This document shows positions 6,303-13,205 of a stretch of 20,502 bases of DNA, piece after piece. The first letter of the stretch is position 1. Every line of letters starts with the position of its first letter. This stretch comes from a bacterium (GTDB lineage Bacteria; Patescibacteriota; Doudnabacteria; UBA920). The stretch covers positions 1-20,502 of the forward strand of contig JAJYJE010000001.1 of NCBI GenBank assembly GCA_021789715.1, written 5' to 3'. Made by a program: the position numbers and the translations under genes. The notes under the pieces are model-generated. The model ran no database searches, was not told the origin of the DNA, and saw only the letters and a list, made by a program, of their open reading frames with translations.

Positions 6303-7172
6303 ATGAAGAGAATTATTGTAACTATTCTTGCCGTAGTGCTCGTAGCCGGAGCGGTTAATTACTGGCCCAAGGTTGAGTCGTGGCTGGCAAAAAGCCCGCA
6401 TCTGGCCGAATTGATTAAAGATAACCCTACGGTAGCCGCGCTGAAGCGGCAGGTTATCAACGGCGGCGCCTTGCGCGCTCCGGATAACGCGCCGGACGCT
6501 TACCTGACTCGCGAAGGCACTATAAATTTTACCAACCAAGCGCGCCGGCAAAACGGAAACCTGGCGCCGCTTCAAGAGAATTTTTTGCTCGATAAAGATG
6601 CCCAGGCCAAGCTTGAAGATATGTTCGCGCGGCAGTATTTTGAGCACGTTTCCCCTGACGGCAAAGGTCCGGCCGATCAGGCCAAGGCGGTCGGTTACCA
6701 ATATGCCGTAATCGGCGAAAATTTGGCCTTAGGCAACTTTAAAAACGACCAGGCGCTGGTTACCGCCTGGATGAACAGCCCGGGGCATCGGGCCAATATT
6801 TTAAATACCGGCTATCAGGAAATCGGGGTGGCTGTCGGCCAGGGAAACTTCCAGGGCCAAAAGGTTTGGCTGGCTGTGCAGGAGTTCGGCAAGCCGCTAT
6901 CGAGCTGCCCTGCCGTAGACAGCGAACTCAAAACCCAAATCGGCAGTTTGCAAAGTGACATTGACGCGATCCAGCCGCAGTTGCAGTCTTTGAAGGTCCA
7001 GATTGACAATTCGCCGCAGCCGCAAAACCAAGCGCAATTAGACGCGTATAATAATTTAGTCAGCCAGTATAACGCCTTGGTCAAGATCTATAACAATAAA
7101 GTCGATCAGCTCAAGGCTGACACGGATCAATATAACGTCCAGGTACAGGCGTTTAACGCATGCGCCAGTTAA
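6303..7172 (+). CDS. Membrane-anchored CAP (SCP/PR-1-like) protein with coiled-coil tail
   Basis: A 289-residue exported protein. Residues 3-19 form a signal anchor. A CAP domain spans about 72-197 with the hallmarks HVSPDG (His115), GENLALG (Glu139), AWMNSPGHRANIL (His162), IGVAVGQG and VWLAVQEFG. Residues about 204-285 are a Gln/Leu-rich helical coiled coil (IGSLQSDIDAIQPQLQSL and following). Cys202 and Cys287 bracket the coiled coil and could be joined. CAP proteins are secreted and often cell-wall associated; biochemical function is unclear in bacteria. The start lies 9 bp from the right palindrome, so its transcription may be controlled there. No standard promoter was seen. Confidence 0.9.
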   Translation: MKRIIVTILAVVLVAGAVNYWPKVESWLAKSPHLAELIKDNPTVAALKRQVINGGALRAPDNAPDAYLTREGTINFTNQARRQNGNLAPLQENFLLDKDAQAKLEDMFARQYFEHVSPDGKGPADQAKAVGYQYAVIGENLALGNFKNDQALVTAWMNSPGHRANILNTGYQEIGVAVGQGNFQGQKVWLAVQEFGKPLSSCPAVDSELKTQIGSLQSDIDAIQPQLQSLKVQIDNSPQPQNQAQLDAYNNLVSQYNALVKIYNNKVDQLKADTDQYNVQVQAFNACAS

Positions 7173-7213
7173 CCTGCAAAACTGCAATACCCCGGCGCTG
7201 CAAAGGCCTGCAA

Positions 7214-7243
7214 ATACTCCGCGGTTCTTTTCGCGGTATTTTG
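7214..7243 (+). terminator. Possible terminator after the CAP gene
   Basis: CCGCG and CGCGG pair around an 8-nt loop, with AATA/TATT outer pairing across a 2-nt bulge, running into TTTTG. The stem is imperfect and the T-run is short. Confidence 0.4.
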
Positions 7244-7286
7244 TAGATTTGCTTGCCGGTAGGCAGATTCGCATCATTTGGAGTTT

Positions 7287-7973
7287 ATGCAAGAGTATCT
7301 TTCCCAAGTTGTAGCAAAAAAATATTTGGCCAAAGACATTGTAGAACTATCGGTCAAGCCGGTTAAACCGCGGGCGATAAAATTCCGCGCCGGACAGTTT
7401 GTGTTTTTCAGGATCGGGGACGCCTGGAAGGCCTATTCTATCGCGTCGCCGCCGGCGGACAGGCACCGGTTAAAATTCTGCATTAAGCTGGAGCCGGGCG
7501 GGAAGGGGTCGGAGTTTATAAAAAATTTAAAATCCGGAGATCCCCTGGAATTCAGCGGGCCGGAAGGCTTTTTTTACGCAAGCGGCTTGCGCGGCGATTA
7601 CTATTTTCTGGCGTCCGGCATTGGGGTGGCGCCGTTTGCCTCCATAATTCCCGATTTGCTGGCGAAAAAATTTGCCGGCCGAGCCGTCTTAATTCATAGA
7701 GACCGGTCGGAGAACGGTTTGCCTTACGCGGGGCTGTTCCGGAACCTGGCAGCAAAAAATCCGGCATTTAGGTACGTACCGATATCAAAAAAACATCAAA
7801 ATCTAACCGATTGTCTGGCCGGGCTGGGGATAAACTTGCCCAAAAGCTGGTTTTATGTTTGCGGCGGCAAAGAAGCTGTTGATGGCATTAGCCAAGCGCT
7901 CTTAAAAATGGGCGTACCGGAAGAGCGTATCCGTACGGAGACATTCCTTTATTCGGACAGGCGCGCTGTTTAG
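7287..7973 (+). CDS. Soluble FAD/NAD(P)-binding oxidoreductase (ferredoxin-NADP+ reductase family)
   Basis: A 228-residue single-unit flavoenzyme. The FAD-binding barrel spans about 1-100, with RAGQFVFFRIG and the flavin motif KAYSIAS. The nucleotide-binding domain spans about 105-225, with FLASGIGVAPFASII, then YVCGGKEAVDGI and a C-terminal ETFLYSDRR. There is no iron-sulfur cluster motif or membrane segment. It would pass electrons between NAD(P)H and a one-electron carrier. It resembles the C-terminal half of the membrane protein at 17545-19149 and may be an alternative or partner reductase. A TTG at 7278 is in frame; ATG 7287 is preferred, although GGAG at 7280-7283 is only 3 nt from it. 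Confidence 0.88.
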   Translation: MQEYLSQVVAKKYLAKDIVELSVKPVKPRAIKFRAGQFVFFRIGDAWKAYSIASPPADRHRLKFCIKLEPGGKGSEFIKNLKSGDPLEFSGPEGFFYASGLRGDYYFLASGIGVAPFASIIPDLLAKKFAGRAVLIHRDRSENGLPYAGLFRNLAAKNPAFRYVPISKKHQNLTDCLAGLGINLPKSWFYVCGGKEAVDGISQALLKMGVPEERIRTETFLYSDRRAV

Positions 7974-8088
7974 CGGTTAGTCAGCTTATTAGCTGAGGAA
8001 CCTGCGAGTTGGGCTATGTTGGGAGTGCCCATAAGCGGGCCTGGCGGACCGGCCAGGGGCCAGACTATCCGTAGGCATAAAAATCTGT

Positions 8089-8127
8089 TATACTATAATT
8101 AAATTACCCGATAATTTTTAAAATTAT
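8089..8127 (+). promoter_or_regulatory. Promoter -10 region and leader palindrome of the bactofilin-like gene
   Basis: TATACT at 8089-8094 is preceded by TGT (extended -10), and an overlapping TATAAT lies at 8094-8099. No convincing -35 is seen. The leader carries a perfect inverted repeat, ATAATTTT (8111-8118) and AAAATTAT (8120-8127), just before the gene. The 310 bases from 7974 to 8137 and the flanks hold no gene. Confidence 0.45.
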
Positions 8128-8137
8128 CCGTAAATTT

Positions 8138-9274
8138 ATGAAAAAAAATTTGCAAGTGCTGGGGCTGGCGCTGTTGGCTTTCGGATTAGTCGGAACGGCC
8201 CGGGCGGCTGATGTGGTGGCGCCAAACCAGAAAAACCCTAACGTTATTATCGGCGCTTCGGAAACCCATAAGAATTTATATACCGTAGGAGGCGATGTTA
8301 CCATAAACGGCAATACGGCCGGCGATCTTACAGTCGCCGGAGGAATGGTGACGGTTGACGGAAATGTCCAGCAGGAATTGCTGGCGGCCGGCGGTACTTT
8401 GGAGGTAAGCGGCAGTATCGGCGGGACAGCCCGCATTTTGGGCGGCAATATTACTATAACCGGTCCGGTGGGCGGAGATTTGGTGGTCGCCGGCGGCAAT
8501 GTCAACATTACCGGCAAATCCAGCGTGGCGGGGGACGTAATGGTCGCCGGCGGCAACGTGGTGATTGACGTGCCGGTTACCGGCAGCGTCCGGACAACCG
8601 GAGGGAACGTATTGATCAACAATAAAGTAGGCGGGGATGTTTACGCCCAAACCTCCCAATCCTTGGAATTTGGCTCGTCTGCCAATATTGCCGGGACGGT
8701 TTACCATAAAGGCCCGGCTAAGGCCGTAATCGATAGCGGCGCGCAAGTACCGCACATCTCGTATACCGAGTGGCAGCCCCGCTCGAATAAAGGGGCTTTG
8801 GCCGCGATTGCCAGCACGGCATTCGTTATCCGCCTGTTGGCCTGGATGATCGCGGCGTGGCTGCTGGCGCACTTTAAAAAGTCTTGGGTTCAGAGCATTG
8901 TTGATTCCGTACGTTCGCATCCGTGGTCAAATTTAGGATGGGGGTTACTATATATCATTGTAATCCCGATTGTCACTCTGCTGCTGCTGTTTACGTTCAT
9001 CGGCTATTACTTGGCTTTCCTTACCGGAATTTCGTTTGTTTTGTTGATTGGATTGGCAAAAATTTTCGGTGTAATTGCGGTCGGTTACGTAATAGTTAAA
9101 CTTTTATCCAAACCTACCGATGGTATTCCCATGTGGCAGCCGGTTGTGATCGGCAGCGTAATTTGGGCCTTGATCGGCTTAATTCCCATAGTCGGGTGGA
9201 TCATAATTGCCGTAGTGTTCTTGCAATCCTTTGGCGCGTTGGTCCGAGCGACGGTCGGGGCGATGAAAGAATAA
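8138..9274 (+). CDS. Exported bactofilin-like beta-helix protein with membrane tail
   Basis: A 378-residue protein. A signal peptide of about 23 residues ends ARA-AD. Residues about 45-195 are a repeating pattern (GGDVTINGNTAGDLTVAGG and so on), with Gly-Gly turns and alternating hydrophobics about every 17-18 residues, as in the right-handed beta-helix of bactofilins. Residues about 220-375 hold four or five membrane helices (LLAWMIAAWLLAHF, WGLLYIIVIPIVTLLLLF and others). The beta-helix should therefore lie outside the cytoplasm, unlike classical bactofilins. It may form a scaffold at the cell surface. Polymerisation is inferred from the family. The stop codon lies in a 16-bp AT palindrome (9271-9286). 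Confidence 0.85.
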   Translation: MKKNLQVLGLALLAFGLVGTARAADVVAPNQKNPNVIIGASETHKNLYTVGGDVTINGNTAGDLTVAGGMVTVDGNVQQELLAAGGTLEVSGSIGGTARILGGNITITGPVGGDLVVAGGNVNITGKSSVAGDVMVAGGNVVIDVPVTGSVRTTGGNVLINNKVGGDVYAQTSQSLEFGSSANIAGTVYHKGPAKAVIDSGAQVPHISYTEWQPRSNKGALAAIASTAFVIRLLAWMIAAWLLAHFKKSWVQSIVDSVRSHPWSNLGWGLLYIIVIPIVTLLLLFTFIGYYLAFLTGISFVLLIGLAKIFGVIAVGYVIVKLLSKPTDGIPMWQPVVIGSVIWALIGLIPIVGWIIIAVVFLQSFGALVRATVGAMKE

Positions 9275-9291
9275 AATTAATTTTATTTAAT

Positions 9292-9353
9292 AATCTTCAA
9301 TTTTCAATTATTTTCCAATGCATCAGTGCTTTGAAAATTGAAAATTGAAGATT
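9292..9353. repeat. Inverted repeat with 18-bp arms before the YbaB gene
   Basis: AATCTTCAATTTTCAATT (9292-9309) is the exact inverse of 9336-9353, with a 26-nt spacer. The right arm runs into a short direct repeat (ATTGAAG twice, 9344-9357). It is AT-rich with no T-run after it, so it is not a typical terminator, although it could be a 3' end processing hairpin for the upstream gene. Confidence 0.7.
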
Positions 9354-9366
9354 GAAGATTTTACTT

Positions 9367-9648
9367 ATGGGCATATTTGACAAGCTGAAAGACGTTAACG
9401 AAATGCGCAAGCAGGCTAAGGCCATGGAAGCCTTGTTGGCGCAAGAGCAGATTACCGGACAGTCCGCGGGCGGAAAAATCAAAATTACCATTGACGGCAA
9501 TCAGACTGTTTTGAGCGTGGAAGTTGACCCCGCGGTAGCGGGCGACAAAGGCGAAGTCGCCCGCAATATCCGCGCCGCGCTGGAGGATTTGTTTAAACGG
9601 CACAAGAAAGTATTGCAGAGCAAGTTTGGGAATATATTATCGCAGTAA
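9367..9648 (+). CDS. YbaB/EbfC family nucleoid-associated protein
   Basis: A 93-residue protein of the YbaB/EbfC family, small DNA-binding dimers that coat the nucleoid. The recognisable parts are the N-terminal helix FDKLKDVNEMRKQAKAMEALLAQ, the strand segment KIKITIDGNQTVLSVEVDP and the C-terminal helix ALEDLFKRHKKVLQ. The length is typical. ATG 9367 is used; the frame is open to a TTG at 9352 inside the repeat arm. The next gene starts 13 bases after the stop, so they probably share a transcript. The usual dnaX/recR neighbours are absent. Confidence 0.88.
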   Translation: MGIFDKLKDVNEMRKQAKAMEALLAQEQITGQSAGGKIKITIDGNQTVLSVEVDPAVAGDKGEVARNIRAALEDLFKRHKKVLQSKFGNILSQ

Positions 9649-9661
9649 CCCGGAAAACAAA

Positions 9662-10609
9662 ATGTTTAAAAGCAAATTTGCAATTTTACTATTCGGCTTG
9701 CTGATAGCCGCCCCGCAAATGGCATCGGCTTTGGAAATGCCCATGGGCCTGCAAATGCCACAGAACGGCACGCAACTGGCGGAAATGTTTGGTGTTAATG
9801 CGCAAAGCTACGTAGTGGAAGACGTTAATTCCGGCCAGATGCTTATTTCCAATAACAGCAATATGGCGTGGCCGCCCGCGTCTTTAACAAAACTGGTTAC
9901 TGCTCTCGTGGTTCTTGATACGAAGCCGAGACTTTACAATACCGTGGCCATGACCGAGGCGGACCAGGCGGCAGGGTGGTGCGATCAGGGAGGGGCTTGC
10001 ATAAAAGCGGCTCCGGGCGTGCGATTTACGGTTGACGGCCTGTTCCATGCCGCGCTTATGCCGTCGGCAAATAACGCCGCTAACGCGCTGGCGCGGAGCA
10101 CGGGATTGCCCATGCGGACGTTCGTAGACCGAATGAACCAAAAAGCCGCGAGCTTGGGAGCGACCAATACCCATTTTAACGAGCCGACCGGCATGGATCC
10201 GGCCAACCAAATTACCGCCCGTGATTACGCGAAAATAGTAACTGCGGCTTTTGCCAACCCGTATTTAAAGGAAGTGGCCAATACCCAGCGTTATTTGTTG
10301 CGTTCCACCAACAATTGGCGTTATACTCAAACTATCCAGAATACCGATAAACTTTTGGCCGATGCCGATGTCCAGATGCTTGGCGCCAAAACCGGCTATT
10401 TGGATGAATCCCGGTATAATTTTGCTTCGCTGCTCAAGTATGACGGCCAAAAGCTGGCGGTGGTGGTGCTCGGGGAGCCGCATTTGTATACCGCCTTCGC
10501 CGAGACCAAACTGCTGGCCAGCCTGGCCAACCAGGCGGAATTTTTGGCTTATGATTATTTGCAGCCTATGGTGCTGGGAACGAGCACGGGCGTATCGATG
10601 GCAAATTAG
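9662..10609 (+). CDS. D-alanyl-D-alanine carboxypeptidase (peptidase S11)
   Basis: A 315-residue exported penicillin-binding protein of the S11 family, trimming the terminal D-Ala from peptidoglycan stems outside the membrane. A signal peptide covers residues 1-25. The three active-site motifs are Ser74-x-x-Lys77 (ASLTK), Ser135-Ala-Asn137 (PSANNAAN) and Lys243-Thr-Gly (GAKTGY). It lacks the extra C-terminal beta domain and the amphipathic anchor of PBP5, so it may be released or held only by its signal. Cys107 and Cys113 lie close together in a loop and may form a disulfide, which fits the DsbA-like gene that follows. Confidence 0.93.
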   Translation: MFKSKFAILLFGLLIAAPQMASALEMPMGLQMPQNGTQLAEMFGVNAQSYVVEDVNSGQMLISNNSNMAWPPASLTKLVTALVVLDTKPRLYNTVAMTEADQAAGWCDQGGACIKAAPGVRFTVDGLFHAALMPSANNAANALARSTGLPMRTFVDRMNQKAASLGATNTHFNEPTGMDPANQITARDYAKIVTAAFANPYLKEVANTQRYLLRSTNNWRYTQTIQNTDKLLADADVQMLGAKTGYLDESRYNFASLLKYDGQKLAVVVLGEPHLYTAFAETKLLASLANQAEFLAYDYLQPMVLGTSTGVSMAN

Positions 10610-10733
10610 GTAGTAGTCGGTATTTATATATTGGCGGAAACTTTAAATACGAATTGTCCAATAGTGCCTACGAATCCCTGTTATCCATTAATTTATATTA
10701 ATATCTAGCATCAGCGACCATTAAGCGAATATT

Positions 10734-11426
10734 ATGAAAAAAGCCATTACCATCGCAGTAATTATTCTTGTTGTCCTTGGCTTCGGATTTTATTTGTTTA
10801 AAATTTCGGACAATACTCAGCAAGGGACAGGCGCGGATTCCGGATCAATATATAACGACAGCATAAATACGTCAAATGTCCAGCCGATAACGTCGCTGCC
10901 GCCGTTTAATCCTAATACCGACCACTATCAGGGCAGCGCCAGCGCCAAAAACGTATTTATCGAATATGCCGATTACCAGTGTCCGGCCTGCGCCGAGGCG
11001 GCGCCTATGCTAAAGCAGGCCATGGCGCAGCTTCCGGATACGGTGTTCGTATTCCGCTATTTTCCGTTGGTCCAAATTCATCCGAATTCCGTGGAAGCAG
11101 CGCTCGCGGCCGAAGCGGCCGGCACTCAGGGCAAATATTGGGAAATGCACGATCTGCTGTTTCAAAACCAAAGTTCCTGGGAAGGATTGGCTGATCCGCT
11201 CGACGCCTTTGCCCAGTACGCCCAGCAGGCCGGGGTGAAGGATATTAGTCAGTTCAAAAGCGACGTTACTGGCAAAAAGAATTTGGCGCCAATCCAGACC
11301 GGCTATGACCAGGCCATGGGCCTGAATTTGGAAGGCACGCCGACTTACTTTTTTAACGGCCATCAGCTGCAGAACTCCGACTTGAGCGGTTTGCTGCAGG
11401 AAGCGCAGCCTTTTGTGAATAAATAG
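10734..11426 (+). CDS. Membrane-anchored DsbA-like thiol-disulfide oxidoreductase
   Basis: A 230-residue protein. One membrane helix (residues 4-22) is followed by a Ser/Asn/Pro-rich linker to about residue 65, then a thioredoxin fold of the DsbA_4 type. The active site is Cys83-Pro-Ala-Cys86 (YQCPACAEA), and the cis-proline is in EGTPTYFFNG. It should form or shuffle disulfides in exported proteins. Possible substrates nearby are the carboxypeptidase, the CAP protein and the small paired-Cys protein. No VKOR or DsbB partner is visible in the window. The preceding 124-base gap (10610-10733) is AT-rich, with no gene and no clear promoter. Confidence 0.9.
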   Translation: MKKAITIAVIILVVLGFGFYLFKISDNTQQGTGADSGSIYNDSINTSNVQPITSLPPFNPNTDHYQGSASAKNVFIEYADYQCPACAEAAPMLKQAMAQLPDTVFVFRYFPLVQIHPNSVEAALAAEAAGTQGKYWEMHDLLFQNQSSWEGLADPLDAFAQYAQQAGVKDISQFKSDVTGKKNLAPIQTGYDQAMGLNLEGTPTYFFNGHQLQNSDLSGLLQEAQPFVNK

Positions 11427-11471
11427 TAAAGATAGTACATGGCGGTTAGCGCATAGCAGGCAGGGACAAGG

Positions 11472-11517
11472 ATAACCCTAGATGCTTGCTATTCAATGCT
11501 AAATGCTCCCTACTTAT
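11472..11517 (+). repeat. Dispersed intergenic repeat, copy A
   Basis: ATAACCCTAG (11472-11481), then TGCTAAATGCTCCCTACTT (11497-11515). The second block matches 17 of 19 bases at 17151-17169, and the first block is also found upstream of that copy. This copy runs into the start codon of the EamA gene. Confidence 0.45.
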
Positions 11518-11938
11518 GACTTGGGCATTTTATGCCATTCTGTCTGCCTTCTTTGCTTCGCTTGTGGCGATCTTCGGCAAGATCGGCATTCAGGGCGTGA
11601 GCAGCAACCTGGCTGTAGCTATACGCACGGTTGTCATCGTATTTTTTGCCTGGGCGAATGTGCTGTTTGAGGGCACAGTGCCGCAGCTTAAAATTTGGTC
11701 GCGGCATACCTGGACTTTTATTATTTTGTCCGCCATCGCCACCGGCCTGTCGTGGCTGTTTTATTACAAGGCGCTTCAGCTCGGGCAGGCGAGCCGCGTG
11801 GCGCCGATAGACAAATTATCCGTAGCGCTGACCATTGTTTTGGCTTTTATTTTTCTCGGCGAAGCCCCGACCTTCGGCAGCGTCCTGGGCGGTCTTCTGG
11901 TAGTTTCAGGCGTGTTGGTTACAATATTTGTCCGATGA
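11516..11938 (+). CDS. EamA-domain membrane protein, half-size DMT transporter
   Basis: A 140-residue protein with five hydrophobic helices forming one EamA unit. The tail RVAPIDKLSVALTIVLAFIFLGE followed by SVLGGLLVVSGVLVTI is diagnostic. Full drug/metabolite transporters carry two such units, so this one probably works as a dimer. The substrate is unknown. ATG 11516 is chosen because it begins the first helix; an ATG at 11486 would add ten hydrophilic residues. A terminator follows directly. Confidence 0.88.
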   Translation: MTWAFYAILSAFFASLVAIFGKIGIQGVSSNLAVAIRTVVIVFFAWANVLFEGTVPQLKIWSRHTWTFIILSAIATGLSWLFYYKALQLGQASRVAPIDKLSVALTIVLAFIFLGEAPTFGSVLGGLLVVSGVLVTIFVR

Positions 11939-11952
11939 ATTTGTTGCCGCAA

Positions 11953-11987
11953 CGCGGGTCCGGGCCTGGACCCGCTTTTATATTTTT
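11953..11987 (+). terminator. Rho-independent terminator after the EamA gene
   Basis: GCGGGTCC (11953-11960) pairs with GGACCCGC (11967-11974) around a 6-nt loop, followed by TTTTATATTTTT. The stem and T-run lie immediately upstream of, and partly within, the mnmA promoter. Confidence 0.85.
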
Positions 11988-11995
11988 GGTAAAAT
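11966..11995 (+). promoter_or_regulatory. Extended -10 promoter of mnmA with near-leaderless start
   Basis: TAAAAT (11990-11995) is preceded by TGG. The -35 is weak (CTGGAC at 11966-11971, 18-bp spacer) and lies inside the terminator stem. The ATG is 10 bases after the -10, so the leader is 0-3 nt. Confidence 0.5.
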
Positions 11996-12004
11996 AGTCC
12001 AGTT

Positions 12005-13132
12005 ATGGCCAAGCAGTCCCGGCAAAAAGTCCTTATTGCCCTTTCGGGCGGAATTGATTCCGCAGTTTCGGCATACCTGCTTATTAAACAGGGTTACGAA
12101 GTCGAAGCGGCGTTTATGAAAAATTGGTCGTCTACGGAAGGGCTGCTTAAGAACGAGTGCCCCTGGCTGGCTGACCGGCAGGACGCGCTTCGTGTAGCCG
12201 CGTTTTTGCGCATTCCCATGCACACTTTGGACTTTGAAAAACAGTACCGGACTGCCGTAATGGAGTATTTTTTTGAGGAGTACAAACAGGGGCGTACGCC
12301 CAACCCGGACGTAATGTGCAACAAGGAAATAAAATTTAAATTGCTCTACGATTGGGCCAGGGAGCGCGGGTTTGATTATCTGGCTACGGGGCATTATGCC
12401 AGGATACGGAAAAGGGGGAAGGGGAAAGGTGAAAATGAAAACAGCTTTATCCGCAACCCTTTGCCTTTTACCCTGACCCGGAGCGCGGATGAATTCAAGG
12501 ACCAGACCTACTTCATCTATAACATCAAAACCAAACAGCTGCCCCATATTTTGTTTCCTATTGGCGGAATGAAAAAAGCCGCGGTACGGGCGCTGGCAAA
12601 AAAAATCGGTTTGCCTAACGCCGATAAACGCGAGAGCATGGGATTATGTTTTGTAGGTAAAATCCGCCTAAAGGATTTTTTGGAACAAAAACTCAAGGAA
12701 AAGCCGGGGGAGATTATCGACCAGAACGGTGCCGTTATCGGCCGCCATCAGGGCTTGCACAATTATACCATCGGCCAGCGGCAGGGTATTAAGGTCGGCG
12801 CGAGCGGTCCTTATTACGTTGTTAGGAAGGACTTGGCGAGCAACCGCCTTTGTGTTACTAATAATCCTGACGATACGGCGCTGCTGGCCAAAGAAGCGCA
12901 GCTGCACAGCGTGAATTGGCTGAGCGGGCAAGACAGCCCGTCTGCCAATCATCCCGTCAGCCTGGTGGGGCGTTACCGCCATCAAGGCGAATTAGTGCCG
13001 TTAATCATCAACAAAATAAAAAAAGATCTTTATCGCGTTGAGTTTAAAACTCCCCAAAAAGCCGTGGCTAGCGGCCAGAGTTTGGTATTGTATCGGGGAA
13101 AAATTTGCGTCGGCGGCGGCATTATAGTATAA
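12005..13132 (+). CDS. mnmA: tRNA-specific 2-thiouridylase MnmA
   Basis: A 375-residue enzyme that inserts sulfur at C2 of wobble uridine 34 in tRNAs for Lys, Glu and Gln, using ATP. The PP-loop is SGGIDSAVSA (residues 14-23). The catalytic cysteines are Cys105 (NPDVMCNKEIKF) and Cys215 (MGLCFVGK). KDQTYFIYN and the later GQRQGIKVG segment mark the central domain, and a C-terminal beta-barrel spans about 290-375. A Lys/Gly-rich insertion (about residues 136-158, KRGKGKGENENSF...) lengthens the loop before KDQTYF and is encoded by purine-rich DNA; it should be a surface loop. No cysteine desulfurase or sulfur relay gene is in the window. Confidence 0.96.
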   Translation: MAKQSRQKVLIALSGGIDSAVSAYLLIKQGYEVEAAFMKNWSSTEGLLKNECPWLADRQDALRVAAFLRIPMHTLDFEKQYRTAVMEYFFEEYKQGRTPNPDVMCNKEIKFKLLYDWARERGFDYLATGHYARIRKRGKGKGENENSFIRNPLPFTLTRSADEFKDQTYFIYNIKTKQLPHILFPIGGMKKAAVRALAKKIGLPNADKRESMGLCFVGKIRLKDFLEQKLKEKPGEIIDQNGAVIGRHQGLHNYTIGQRQGIKVGASGPYYVVRKDLASNRLCVTNNPDDTALLAKEAQLHSVNWLSGQDSPSANHPVSLVGRYRHQGELVPLIINKIKKDLYRVEFKTPQKAVASGQSLVLYRGKICVGGGIIV

Positions 13133-13133
13133 T
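13105..13133 (+). promoter_or_regulatory. Candidate promoter for the pyrophosphatase gene
   Basis: TTGCGT (13105-13110), a 17-bp spacer and consensus TATAAT (13128-13133), inside the 3' end of mnmA. Transcription would start near 13140, giving a leader of about 65 nt. Confidence 0.5.
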
Positions 13134-13158
13134 ACGCAAGGTCAGATTAAATTTTTAT

Positions 13159-13205
13159 GGGCTCCCGCACAAGCGGCCAGGAACCCTTTTTGTTTTGTCT
13201 TTTTA
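13159..13205 (+). terminator. Hairpin with long T-run in the pyrophosphatase leader
   Basis: CCGC (13165-13168) and GCGG (13173-13176) close on ACAA. Outer TC/GA and GGG (13159-13161)/CCC (13184-13186) pairs form across a bulge. TTTTTGTTTTGTCTTTTT follows, running to the ATG at 13205. It may be the mnmA terminator or an attenuator in the ppa leader. Confidence 0.5.

Noticed and set aside
7981..8062. Hairpins TCAGCT/AGCTGA (7981-7996) and CCTGGC/GCCAGG (8040-8057) as terminators
   Set aside because: Neither is followed by a T-run on either strand; they are listed only as unexplained intergenic structure.
13157..13204. Longer start for the pyrophosphatase
   Set aside because: The 16 extra residues are encoded by the hairpin and T-run and are not expected in the family.
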